From NCBI GenBank assembly GCA_963662525.1, contig OY759717.1, forward strand, positions 992,001-1,056,000: DNA of 64,000 bases. The letters run 5' to 3'. The notes beneath the pieces were generated by a model, which saw nothing but the letters and a program-made list of their open reading frames with translations, made no database searches and had not been told where the DNA came from. Shown piece after piece: positions 1 to 8,739 of this stretch (position 1 is the stretch's first letter; each line of letters opens with the position of its first letter). A program made the translations under genes and the position numbers. Source of the DNA: CAZSDU01 sp963662525. Its GTDB lineage: Bacteria > Bacteroidota > Bacteroidia > Bacteroidales > FEN-979.

Positions 1-564
1 GAGACCGATAACCTGTTTGACATACTGAAGCATGAGATCCCTTTGCTGCAGAAGGAAGCCGGATTTCGCTCATCCCCATACCAGAGAGCACTGAATGCGG
101 CTCAATTCAATGATTCAATATCCACGGGTGTTCATTCTTATCTTGACTCCCTGAGCCGCTATTTCTCAGATCGCCTGAGTTCTGTCAATGCCAGACGCGA
201 TGCCGTTTATGAGCGGCTTTTAAATAAAATGGGCAGCGATGCGGTGTTTCAGTTCAAACAGGATTATTACAACAACAGCCTGGCCGACCTGGTCCTGGAT
301 AAAGGAGGAGAGAATAAAATTATTGAAGGAAAGGGGAAACTGATCCGCAAGAAAGATCCAATTTACATGGATCCGTTATCACAAGCCGGAAACGCTCATT
401 TTTATGCCCCGGTGAAAAACATCGGAGAATGGAAAATCGATACCCTCTGGTTCAATTTCGCCGTGATCTGGCTGATGTCGTTATTGCTGTATTTCATGCT
501 CCTTTACGACCTCATCCGCAAAACCCTGACCTGGTTCGAAAACCTGAAATTCAGAAAGGTTTAG
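1..564 (+). CDS. C-terminal part of a probable ABC-type transporter protein (cut by window edge)
   Basis: The frame is open from base 1, so the true start lies to the left. The visible 187 residues are mostly soluble and helical, with Lys/Arg/Asp-rich stretches. One hydrophobic segment near the C-terminus (around WLMSLLLYFMLLYDLI) is followed by a short basic tail. This resembles the last periplasmic or cytoplasmic domain and final membrane span of large Bacteroidetes ATP-binding/permease fusion proteins. No nucleotide-binding motif is in the visible part, so the assignment is an inference from general resemblance. It converges on the lipoprotein gene, with one base between the two stop codons. 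Confidence 0.5.
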   Translation, partial: ETDNLFDILKHEIPLLQKEAGFRSSPYQRALNAAQFNDSISTGVHSYLDSLSRYFSDRLSSVNARRDAVYERLLNKMGSDAVFQFKQDYYNNSLADLVLDKGGENKIIEGKGKLIRKKDPIYMDPLSQAGNAHFYAPVKNIGEWKIDTLWFNFAVIWLMSLLLYFMLLYDLIRKTLTWFENLKFRKV

Positions 565-565
565 A

Positions 566-1600
566 TCATTCCGGCCAGCCGGTAGGGATGGTTCCGTTTT
601 GGATGCCAATTTTAATGATGGCCAGGGCATCTTTAATGCTGTCGGGAATTTGTGCATCAAACTGGTGGAAAGGAGCCATGTCAACCATCTGGTTGCCAAG
701 GTTACCGTATAAGATCTGCCCGCCCTGAAAATTATCATAGTAAAGATCGGTCATGAGACTATATACCGATAAATCAAGGCGTTTCATGCAGGAAGTTAAA
801 AGAATGCTGCCAACCTGTGGAATAGATTCAAATTGGTCCACATCCACCCCGATTCCCCATTTCCCGGCCTGCATTGTTTTATATAAAGCCCCGTTTCCGG
901 TCTTCCCTGCAAAGGCAAAGATCACTTCGGCTCCCTGATTGATCAGATTTCCTGCAAGCTGCGCCCCTTGCAGGGTATCGTTGAAACTATCGGCATTGGA
1001 TCCCAGGGTCCGTACAGTTTTCTGGTAATAGGTATTGAAATAATCAACACCTTTCCGGTAGCTCACCTCAAACTGCCTGATTTCGGGGATATCAGGCCCT
1101 GCTACAAAGCCTGTTTTGGGATCAGCAGCATCCTTGAACTGGGCCCAGTAGGCAGCAAGAAATCCGCAAAGGAAGGAAGCCTGATCAACCTGGTAGGCAA
1201 CACACACCAGGTTAGCAGGCAGGGTGTCTATCAAAACATCCAGAATGGCAAAGTCAATCATGGGATATTGCCTTGCCGTTTGAATGGCCAGTGTTTTCAT
1301 ATCAAAGCCCAGGGAAATGATCAGGTCAAAATTATTCTGAAGGAAAGAATTCATATTGGTTCGGTAATCACTGGTATCATCGCTGTTTCGCCCTTCGCCA
1401 TAAAACGGATAAGCGATTGTTCCTGCCTGTAAACCAAGCAGTGCAGCCTGATTAAAACCCCTGTCGTTGAATCCACTCGACCCGCTTATCAAACCAACCT
1501 TTGCCATGTACTGAGGATCGGTATTTTTTTTCGTGCAGCCACTCGATAAGCTGCCTGCAATCAGGATAAAAGAAAGCAAAATGAGCCAGGTATTTTTCAT
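566..1600 (-). CDS. BMP-family (PnrA-like) substrate-binding lipoprotein
   Basis: The 344-residue protein begins with a signal peptide ending in a lipobox (SLSSGC), so it should be anchored as a lipoprotein. The body fits the BMP/PnrA/Med family: an early segment VGLISGSSGFNDRGFN, then DLIISLGFDM, a central FLCGFLAAYWA helix, and IGVDVDQ near the end. Family members bind nucleosides or similar small ligands for an ABC importer. No cognate ATPase or permease lies next to it here. It is followed at 16 bp spacing by the TolC-type gene on the same strand, but it is probably not functionally linked to the efflux pump. Confidence 0.85.
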   Translation of the reverse strand: MKNTWLILLSFILIAGSLSSGCTKKNTDPQYMAKVGLISGSSGFNDRGFNQAALLGLQAGTIAYPFYGEGRNSDDTSDYRTNMNSFLQNNFDLIISLGFDMKTLAIQTARQYPMIDFAILDVLIDTLPANLVCVAYQVDQASFLCGFLAAYWAQFKDAADPKTGFVAGPDIPEIRQFEVSYRKGVDYFNTYYQKTVRTLGSNADSFNDTLQGAQLAGNLINQGAEVIFAFAGKTGNGALYKTMQAGKWGIGVDVDQFESIPQVGSILLTSCMKRLDLSVYSLMTDLYYDNFQGGQILYGNLGNQMVDMAPFHQFDAQIPDSIKDALAIIKIGIQNGTIPTGWPE

Positions 1601-1615
1601 TGCATACTATATTTA

Positions 1616-2920
1616 TTAATGAATAAGATTTCCACTGATTAAAAGCAAACCGGTTTCAGTAAGCTTCGCTTTAAATTCTGCTGTTATCAGCCGGGTGCCG
1701 GCATCCAGTAAATCAATCTGAATTTCTCGCAGTTGAATGGATGAGATGGATCCGACGGCATAACTTTCTTTGGCAATATCCATGTTCTTCTGGGCCAGTT
1801 TGAGATTTTCCTTTTCAAAACCAATCATCTCAATTTCATTCCGGTAATCGTTATAAATTTTAAGCAGATAGGTTTCAAGTCTGCTTTCCAGTTTCTGTTT
1901 TTCCAATCCAGTAATGTCAAAATTTACCTTTGCATTACGGTACTGACGTCTCAGGTTCAATCCATCAAAGATACTCACATTGGCAGTTACACCTATACTA
2001 GGTCCAAAGTTTCTGTTAAAACTGACGAAGTTAGCTTCTGTTTGTGAATGCAAATAGTTAAATCCTGTATAAAAATCTACTTTGGGCCATTGAGAGGCAC
2101 GGGTTTCTTTCATTTCCAGCAAGCTTATTTCCTTTGATTTTCCGGCCAGAAGCAAATTTCTGTTAGCTTCCCTCATACGCTGCCGGAGGGAATCATACAA
2201 CAGGGTATCATTAATCAGGATGGTATCCTGAACATTGAACGTAATAGTCACATCCCTTGCCAGAATGTCGTTCAGGGTTGTTTTGGAATTAAGAAACACG
2301 GTTTGTTCATTCGATAAACCAGAGATATCAGCATTTAGTTCGACTTTAGCTTTCAAATACTCCATTTCCGACCCGCTTCCTGTTTCGTAACGTAGCCTGG
2401 CGAGGTCAAGACGGAATTTTGAAATTTCCACCTGTTCCCTGATGATACTGAGAACTCTGGACTGACGGATGATATCATAATAAGCAGCGATAATTTTTGC
2501 CAGGGTGTTTTCAACCTCGATTTTAAGATTCAACTCTCCTGTTTCTTCCAGTTTCCTGAGTTTATCATAGGTTATAAACATCTTAAGCCCATCGAATAAA
2601 GTCCAGTTGAGGTTGATCCCTGCATTCAGGAGATCAGACCTGGCAGCAGCGTTATCCAGCTCAGAGCCGGTAGCAGTCCTGACTTTTGCATCACTGAGTC
2701 CGTGAAGATAACCGGCGCTGGCATCAATGCTGGGAAGCATACCGGCATTACCGGGTACGGCATTGTTCTTCGTGATCTTAAGATTCTCTTTCGCTATATT
2801 GATCCCGTAATTATTTGCCAGACCCAGCTCGATGGCCTTTTCAAGGGTAAGTAATTCCTGACCGTTCATGGTTAAAACGGATAAAATCAGCAGTAATAAT
2901 ATGAATCCCTGTTTTTTCAT
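1616..2920 (-). CDS. TolC-family outer-membrane efflux protein
   Basis: This 434-residue protein has a signal peptide (MKKQGFILLLLILSVLTMNG) followed by LTLEKAIELGLANN, the usual opening of the outer-membrane efflux family. Two related halves of long amphipathic helices with beta strands follow. It would form the outer-membrane duct of the tripartite pump. Its ATG overlaps the stop codon of the RND permease gene by one base (TAATG), which indicates translational coupling. Confidence 0.93.
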   Translation of the reverse strand: MKKQGFILLLLILSVLTMNGQELLTLEKAIELGLANNYGINIAKENLKITKNNAVPGNAGMLPSIDASAGYLHGLSDAKVRTATGSELDNAAARSDLLNAGINLNWTLFDGLKMFITYDKLRKLEETGELNLKIEVENTLAKIIAAYYDIIRQSRVLSIIREQVEISKFRLDLARLRYETGSGSEMEYLKAKVELNADISGLSNEQTVFLNSKTTLNDILARDVTITFNVQDTILINDTLLYDSLRQRMREANRNLLLAGKSKEISLLEMKETRASQWPKVDFYTGFNYLHSQTEANFVSFNRNFGPSIGVTANVSIFDGLNLRRQYRNAKVNFDITGLEKQKLESRLETYLLKIYNDYRNEIEMIGFEKENLKLAQKNMDIAKESYAVGSISSIQLREIQIDLLDAGTRLITAEFKAKLTETGLLLISGNLIH

Positions 2921-5900
2921 TAACTAATGTCCTCTGTCATGACTGGTTTTACTTCTATGGTCAGTTGTGTATAATCAATACTTTTATGTCCGGGATTTCT
3001 TGACAAATAAGAATAAATGGCAGGAATTACATAAAGGGTCAGAAAGGTAGAGAAAATCAAACCACCCACCACGGCAATTCCCAGAGATTGCCGGCTCTCA
3101 GCAGAAGCGCCCAGGTTCAGTGCAATGGGAAGGACCCCGAGGATCATGGCGGATGAAGTCATTAAAATAGGCCGGAACCTGGAGATGGCGGCACGTTGCA
3201 CTGCTTCCACCTTATCCAGTCCCGAATTCTTCCGTTGATTGGCAAACTCGATGATAAGAATTCCGTTCTTTGTCACCAGTCCGACCAACATAACCATGCC
3301 GATTTCACTGAAAATATTCAGGGTCTGGTTAAAATACCAGAGTGACAGAAGCGCTCCGGCAATGGCCAATGGAATTGTCAGTAAAATGATCAGGGGATCA
3401 ATAAAACTTTCAAACTGGGCTGCCAGGATCAGGAATACCATAACGATCCCCAACAAAAAAACGAAAATAAGACTGGAAGAGCTTTCTTTGAAGTCTCTTG
3501 ATTGCCCGGCAAGAGCGGTATTAAATTCAGCATTTAAAACGGACTTTGCTACCCGATCCAGTGCCAGTATCCCGTCACCCAGTGTAGCTCCCGGCGTCAG
3601 TCCGGCTGAGATCGTTGCAGAGATATTACGGTTAAAGGAAAAGATGGAAGCCGGGTTGATATTTTCCTCCACCCTGATCAGGTTATCAAGCGGAATTAAA
3701 ATTCCCTGGTTGTTTCGTACATACAATGCCTTTAATGCATCCGGACGGTCACGATCATACCTCATTACCTGTCCGATGATTTCGTATTGCTTCCCGTCCA
3801 TGATGAAATATCCGTAACGTTGTCCGCTCATAGTAAGCTGCAGTGTACGGGCTATCTCCCCGGTGGAAGTCCCGAGTTGCGCGGCTTTCTCCCGGTCGAT
3901 GGTAATCCTTAACTCCGGTTTGTTCACTTTATAATTGGCATCAACGAACTGGAGTATGGGTATCTTCTTTGCCTCTTCCAGAAACCTGGGAAGCACTTCT
4001 TCCAGGGCAAAAAGGCTGGGGGCCAGAATAACATATTGCAATGGTTGTCCCGAAAACCGGTCGCCGATGGTTGGGGGTTCAAAGGGAAAGGCCCGGATTC
4101 CGGTGATTCCCTGAAGATCTTTTGATACTTTCCGGAAAATCTGATGTTGGGTACGACTCCGTTGATCGGAATCTTTCAGGTAAATGATCTCCTGGGCTTT
4201 ATTAGGATTGTCGATGGTGCCGAGACTCGGGGCCATCAGGAAAAAGAAAACACTTGCCTCTGGAATTGAGTCATCCACATAGGCATCCAGCTGATTCATG
4301 TACTTCTCCATGAATTCGTAGGAAGACCCTTCGGGGGCCAGGGTCGGGATGCGGATATTCGACCTGTCCTCAAATGGAGATAATTCGGAATGGAGAGATT
4401 GATAAAAAACAACAATACAAAGAATAACCAAGGCGAAGATTGGAAATACAAGCCACCTGCGCTTCATGAATCCGTTCAATGAATATCGATAGGCCCTGTT
4501 TAAGGCCAGGAAAAACGGTTCGGTGGTCCGCATCAGCCAGTTGACATTCAAATGACGTTGATCTTTCAGTATCCGTGAACACATCATGGGCGATAAGGTC
4601 AGGGCAACGAAAGCCGAAATGAGGACAGAACCGGCGACAACGATGGCAAATTCACGGAATAAGCGTCCGATCAATCCTTGCAGGAACATGATGGGGACGA
4701 ATACGGCTGCCAGAACGATGGTGGTCGAAATAATGGCGAAATAAATTTCCTGCATCCCGCGTTGTGCGGCTTCAACCGGATGCATCCCCAGGTCGATCTT
4801 GGTATAAATATTTTCCAGTACCACGATGGCATCATCACAAACCAGCCCGATGGACAGAACAATGGCAAGCAGTGTCAGTACATTGATGGATAATCCCATG
4901 ATGGCCATGATGATAAATGCTCCGATGATGGAAACCGGAATCGCCACAACCGGTATAAGCGTTGACCGCCAGTTGCGAAGGAAAACAAAGATGATCAGGA
5001 TGACCAGGATCAGGGAAATGATGATGGTCTGCTGAACCTCTTTCACTGCTCCTCTTTCAAATTTTGTAAAATCGAATCCGATACTGATGGTATATTCGGC
5101 CGGAATTTCGTTTTTCAGCAGGTTCATCCGTCGATAGAACTCATCGGCTATGGCAATATTATTGGCCCCGTTTTGAGGTACAACTCCGATAATTACCACG
5201 GGCAAACGATTCATCATGGCCGTGGAGCGGTCATTTTCAGGATAAAGCCCGGCCGTTCCGATGTCGGAAACACGGATAATATTCCCGTCTTCCTGCTTGA
5301 GAATAAGGTTTTCGAATTGTTCTGAAGTCTGAATCAGGCCAAGGGTCCTGATCGTCAGCTCAGTCAGGTCTCCTTCTACCCTTCCGGATGGTAATTCCAC
5401 ATTTTCCCGGTCAATGGCCTTTTGTATATCCAGGGATGTGATTCCGTTGGAAGCCATTTTATAAGGATCAAGCCATAAGCGCATGGAGTATTTTTTTTCC
5501 CCGAAAATTTTAATATCCCCTACTCCGGGAATCGTCTGCAGCCTTTGCTTGATCTTATTTTCAACCAGGTCGTTGACCTCCATAATATTCCGCGTATAGC
5601 TCCTGACCACCATGAAAATGATGGCATTGGCATTGGCACTCAGTTTTTCTACTACCGGTGGATCAACATCCTTGGGAAGAAATTTAATGGTTTTTGAAAC
5701 CCTGTCACGTACATCGTTGGCTGAAGCTTCCATATCTTTGCCTAACATGAATTCGACCGTGATCATGCTTGACTGATCAGTAGAAATGGACGAAAGAACA
5801 CGGATCCCTTCTATTCCGTTGATGGCATCTTCCAGGGGCTCGGTGATCTGAGCCTGGATAATCTCTGCATTGGCACCGGTATACGTTGTATTCACTGTCA

Positions 5901-6033
5901 CCACTGGTGGCGACATTTCAGGATATTCCCTGATCCCCAGATAGGCCATACCCACCAATCCGAAGATCAGGATCAGCAAGGTAAATACGATTGCCAAAAC
6001 AGGTCGGTTGATGCTTACAGATGAAAGACTCAT
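2920..6033 (-). CDS. RND (HAE1/AcrB-type) multidrug efflux permease
   Basis: At 1037 residues it has the normal length of AcrB/MdtB-type inner-membrane pumps. The N-terminus (SINRPVLAIVFTLLILIFGLVGM) is the first membrane helix. A periplasmic porter domain follows, then a block of helices with GLVCDDAIVVLENI in the fourth-helix position (proton relay aspartates), and the second half repeats this layout with VTKNGILIIEFANQ. It exports hydrophobic compounds using the proton gradient. It lies between adaptor and TolC genes with 1 bp or less between stops and starts, a standard adaptor-permease-duct operon. Confidence 0.95.
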   Translation of the reverse strand: MSLSSVSINRPVLAIVFTLLILIFGLVGMAYLGIREYPEMSPPVVTVNTTYTGANAEIIQAQITEPLEDAINGIEGIRVLSSISTDQSSMITVEFMLGKDMEASANDVRDRVSKTIKFLPKDVDPPVVEKLSANANAIIFMVVRSYTRNIMEVNDLVENKIKQRLQTIPGVGDIKIFGEKKYSMRLWLDPYKMASNGITSLDIQKAIDRENVELPSGRVEGDLTELTIRTLGLIQTSEQFENLILKQEDGNIIRVSDIGTAGLYPENDRSTAMMNRLPVVIIGVVPQNGANNIAIADEFYRRMNLLKNEIPAEYTISIGFDFTKFERGAVKEVQQTIIISLILVILIIFVFLRNWRSTLIPVVAIPVSIIGAFIIMAIMGLSINVLTLLAIVLSIGLVCDDAIVVLENIYTKIDLGMHPVEAAQRGMQEIYFAIISTTIVLAAVFVPIMFLQGLIGRLFREFAIVVAGSVLISAFVALTLSPMMCSRILKDQRHLNVNWLMRTTEPFFLALNRAYRYSLNGFMKRRWLVFPIFALVILCIVVFYQSLHSELSPFEDRSNIRIPTLAPEGSSYEFMEKYMNQLDAYVDDSIPEASVFFFLMAPSLGTIDNPNKAQEIIYLKDSDQRSRTQHQIFRKVSKDLQGITGIRAFPFEPPTIGDRFSGQPLQYVILAPSLFALEEVLPRFLEEAKKIPILQFVDANYKVNKPELRITIDREKAAQLGTSTGEIARTLQLTMSGQRYGYFIMDGKQYEIIGQVMRYDRDRPDALKALYVRNNQGILIPLDNLIRVEENINPASIFSFNRNISATISAGLTPGATLGDGILALDRVAKSVLNAEFNTALAGQSRDFKESSSSLIFVFLLGIVMVFLILAAQFESFIDPLIILLTIPLAIAGALLSLWYFNQTLNIFSEIGMVMLVGLVTKNGILIIEFANQRKNSGLDKVEAVQRAAISRFRPILMTSSAMILGVLPIALNLGASAESRQSLGIAVVGGLIFSTFLTLYVIPAIYSYLSRNPGHKSIDYTQLTIEVKPVMTEDIS

Positions 6034-6034
6034 C

Positions 6035-7090
6035 TCAGTTGACTTTTAAAATTCGTAAGGGAGCATCCTTTTTCATCCTGAGAAGGTTGGTTGTAATAAC
6101 AGTATCTCCCGGCAACAGCCCTTCCAGAATCTGAACTGATTCTTTATTCCTGATTCCGGTTTTTATAGCTCTGATATCTGCTTTCCCTGTTTTCGCTACG
6201 AAAACAATATACCCTTTGATGGATGGAACAATAGCTGAAGTTGGAAGGAAAAGAGAAGCATTTATTTCCTTAAGATCAAGGCTGACTTTTGCTGAAGTTC
6301 CGGCAACCAGTTTCCCATCGCGGTTATCACTCAGGGCACGGATCTGTATGGTCCGGGTTTTCATGTCCACAGCGGGTTCAACAGCTTCAACCACGGCATG
6401 GAAGGGTTCTGTTGCATAATCGGTCGTAAATAACACGGTGGCTCCTGCCCGGATATCGTTGGCATACCTTTCCGGGATGGCAAAATCAATTTTCACCCGA
6501 CTGATATCCTGAAGACTGGCCAGGATGAGCCCGGGATTAACCAAAGCGCCTTCACTTATACTTCTCAAACCAATTTTACCGGAAAACGGGGCACGGATCT
6601 CGGTTTTTGTCAAATCAACTTTCAGAACTTCTATTTCAGCCTGTAAAGTATTCAAATGATTCAGGATCTCGTCATAGGTTTCCTGGCTTACCCCGCCTTT
6701 TTCCAGCAATTTTTTCTGACGTGCTTCATTGGCTTTAGCCAGGTTAACCTCTATCTCGAGTTTATTGATTTTGGCCAAGATATCGGCATCATCGAGTTTA
6801 AACAACAACTGTCCTTGATTAACCCACGATCCTTCCTTTAACAAGATGTTGATAACTTTCCGGTTAATTTCGCTGACGATTTCAACACTTTCATTTGCCC
6901 TTATGGTTCCGATGGTAAATAACTGGTAGTGCACCGACGTATCCCTGGCAATCACCACTTCCACGGGAATTGCGAGGTCTATGCCTGTTGCATTTTCCTG
7001 CTCTGTCCGTTCACGGCCGGAAAATATTTTGTACAGTACCAGGATTACCAGCAGGACAATAAAACCAGAAATAATCAGCGCCTTTTTCAT
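6035..7090 (-). CDS. Periplasmic adaptor (membrane fusion) subunit of the RND pump
   Basis: A 351-residue protein with an N-terminal membrane anchor (LIISGFIVLLVILVLYKIF), a lipoyl/barrel-sandwich hybrid split around a coiled-coil hairpin (VNLAKANEARQKKLLEKGGVSQETYDE), and the motif TEIRAPFSGKIGLR that is typical of HlyD/AcrA adaptors. It joins the RND permease to TolC. It is the first gene of the pump operon and lies 22 bp after the deaminase-family gene, so the pump may be cotranscribed with the genes upstream. No local TetR- or AraC-type regulator is visible. Confidence 0.93.
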   Translation of the reverse strand: MKKALIISGFIVLLVILVLYKIFSGRERTEQENATGIDLAIPVEVVIARDTSVHYQLFTIGTIRANESVEIVSEINRKVINILLKEGSWVNQGQLLFKLDDADILAKINKLEIEVNLAKANEARQKKLLEKGGVSQETYDEILNHLNTLQAEIEVLKVDLTKTEIRAPFSGKIGLRSISEGALVNPGLILASLQDISRVKIDFAIPERYANDIRAGATVLFTTDYATEPFHAVVEAVEPAVDMKTRTIQIRALSDNRDGKLVAGTSAKVSLDLKEINASLFLPTSAIVPSIKGYIVFVAKTGKADIRAIKTGIRNKESVQILEGLLPGDTVITTNLLRMKKDAPLRILKVN

Positions 7091-7112
7091 AGATTACGCT
7101 TTGATAACAATT

Positions 7113-8057
7113 TCAATCCAAACCATTCTGCCGGATGACTTCCAGCTCTTCGGGAGAAAAACTTCCAGAAGTGTATAACCGGCGCATCTGCTCCGAAATC
7201 CCCATTCCAAAAACCAGTACATCATCCGTATTGATGGTTACTTTTATGCCATGGTCAAACAGAATCCTTACAGGATGAGTTTTGTATGAGCGAACTCTTT
7301 TCAACCGGATATTGCTTGCCGGACATATGTTCAATTGAATATGATGGTCGGCCAGCCATTGCATTACAGCAGCTGATGCTGCCGCCCCTATCCCATGCTG
7401 AACAGCATCAAGTTCAAGTTCTTCTACTGTTGCCTTAACAGCATCAGCGTCTCCATATTCGCCTGCATGGGCCTTACATTTCAGCCCGGCTTTCCTGGCA
7501 AACCGGTATATTTCCCTGAAGTTTTTAATGGGTTGACCATCTTCATCATCATAAAGATCTATCGATTTGAAGAACCCGGTATCCCAATATGGTTCCGATT
7601 CATGAAGAAGCCTGCGAATAGATTTTCCACGTACGAACCCGAGTTCAGGCCGGAAATCAATGTCGGGAGCAATCTTTTGATGTGCCTCTGATAAGGTACT
7701 GATCACCTGCTCAGGCTTAATTCCGAAAGCCTGTCCATACCCGCTGTCAATGCTCATTTCTAGAACCCTGATCCCATCGGTTCTGGCCTGGATGAAGGCA
7801 GCTTCAACAGCTATGCGAAAGGCATCAGGATGATGTAGTAAAACAGGACGGTAAACGTCTGCAATCCATTGATCAAACTCCTGAATAGTCCCCTGAAGGG
7901 GTTTGAATCGTGGAATCTTTTGACCGTAAATCTTTTCAATCGCATCAATTCTTCCGCCCATCAGGCCATGGTTATGCAAATCACCCTTGGGCCACTGGCG
8001 AATAGAATGAATTTGCAAACTTTTCAATGATTCCGCGAAAGAAGCGTGCAGATTCAT
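7113..8057 (-). CDS. Adenosine-deaminase-family metal hydrolase
   Basis: The 314-residue protein carries the family zinc motif PKGDLHNHG (His28, His30), a later HAGEYGD motif with the catalytic Glu, and the terminal metal ligand region TINTDDVLVFG. Known members deaminate adenosine or related purines. The first motif is PKGDLHNH rather than the usual PKAELHxH, so the substrate may differ from adenosine (adenine, N6-methyl-AMP and similar are known). It is 3 bp from the following outer-membrane gene and 22 bp before the pump adaptor. Confidence 0.85.
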   Translation of the reverse strand: MNLHASFAESLKSLQIHSIRQWPKGDLHNHGLMGGRIDAIEKIYGQKIPRFKPLQGTIQEFDQWIADVYRPVLLHHPDAFRIAVEAAFIQARTDGIRVLEMSIDSGYGQAFGIKPEQVISTLSEAHQKIAPDIDFRPELGFVRGKSIRRLLHESEPYWDTGFFKSIDLYDDEDGQPIKNFREIYRFARKAGLKCKAHAGEYGDADAVKATVEELELDAVQHGIGAAASAAVMQWLADHHIQLNICPASNIRLKRVRSYKTHPVRILFDHGIKVTINTDDVLVFGMGISEQMRRLYTSGSFSPEELEVIRQNGLD

Positions 8058-8060
8058 CGT

Positions 8061-8666
8061 TTAGAATTTTCCGGAAACGCCAACATTCACTACCCCCCTG
8101 AATCCATAACCCCATTCCATATAGGCACCTATTTGCTTCCCAATCCGCATACCGAATGCATTCACATGAAAAGCGGCAGAGAATCCGTTATCATAAAGGG
8201 TTTGACTCCCCTGGCGATCCTTCCATAAAATCATAGCAGCTCCAATCTCAACACCCGAGTACAGGGATAAGATCCCTTTGTTCACATAGTAGAAAGTAAC
8301 TTTCGGCATAACATTGACCAGGTAATAATTCCAGGTAAGATTAATGCCGCTTTTTGTCGTCATTTGAGTACTGATCGGGTTTAAACTTAAGGAAACACCA
8401 ATGCTGACCCACTTTTTCAGAAAGCGGTTATACTCCAGGTTTGCAGCACCATAAAAAGAGCATTGGTAATCTTTAATCGTATCCTTAAAAATAGAAATTC
8501 CTATTGCCGGCCAAAGGGATAAAAGGGAATTTGCCATCTCGGGACCGGTCAGGGCGCCATATCCCAGACGGATTTCATTTTTGCCCACAGAAGTTTCCTG
8601 TGCAAAACAGGTATTTCCTGTAACCGTCAGAACGATCAGACAGGTTAAAAAAGTCTTGATTTTCAT
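8061..8666 (-). CDS. Small predicted outer-membrane beta-barrel protein
   Basis: I start the gene at the ATG at 8666, which gives a clean signal peptide (MKIKTFLTCLIVLTVTGNTCFAQ). The mature part, about 180 residues, is a series of alternating hydrophobic strands with Gly and aromatic residues (GAANLEYNRFLKKWVSIGVSLSLN, FYYVNKGILSLYSGVEIGAA), ending with an aromatic residue. This fits a small outer-membrane beta-barrel. No named family is recognised. A -7-like box TAACTTTG lies at 8694-8701. Confidence 0.7.
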   Translation of the reverse strand: MKIKTFLTCLIVLTVTGNTCFAQETSVGKNEIRLGYGALTGPEMANSLLSLWPAIGISIFKDTIKDYQCSFYGAANLEYNRFLKKWVSIGVSLSLNPISTQMTTKSGINLTWNYYLVNVMPKVTFYYVNKGILSLYSGVEIGAAMILWKDRQGSQTLYDNGFSAAFHVNAFGMRIGKQIGAYMEWGYGFRGVVNVGVSGKF

Positions 8667-8693
8667 CTTGTACGTTTTAAAGGTTAACTGAAT

Positions 8694-8701
8694 CAAAGTT
8701 A
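8694..8701 (-). promoter_or_regulatory. Possible -7 promoter box upstream of the small outer-membrane protein gene
   Basis: On the minus strand this reads TAACTTTG, matching the Bacteroidetes -7 consensus TANNTTTG, about 28 nt before the chosen ATG. The matching -33 TTTG is not clear, so this is a weaker call than the tRNA promoter. Confidence 0.4.
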
Positions 8702-8739
8702 AATTAAAATAGAAGGAAAAGTTATTCTTGCTATTATTT

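Noticed and set aside
968..1432. 154-codon plus-strand frame opposite the BMP lipoprotein gene
   Set aside because: Antisense to a well-supported gene and without recognisable features.
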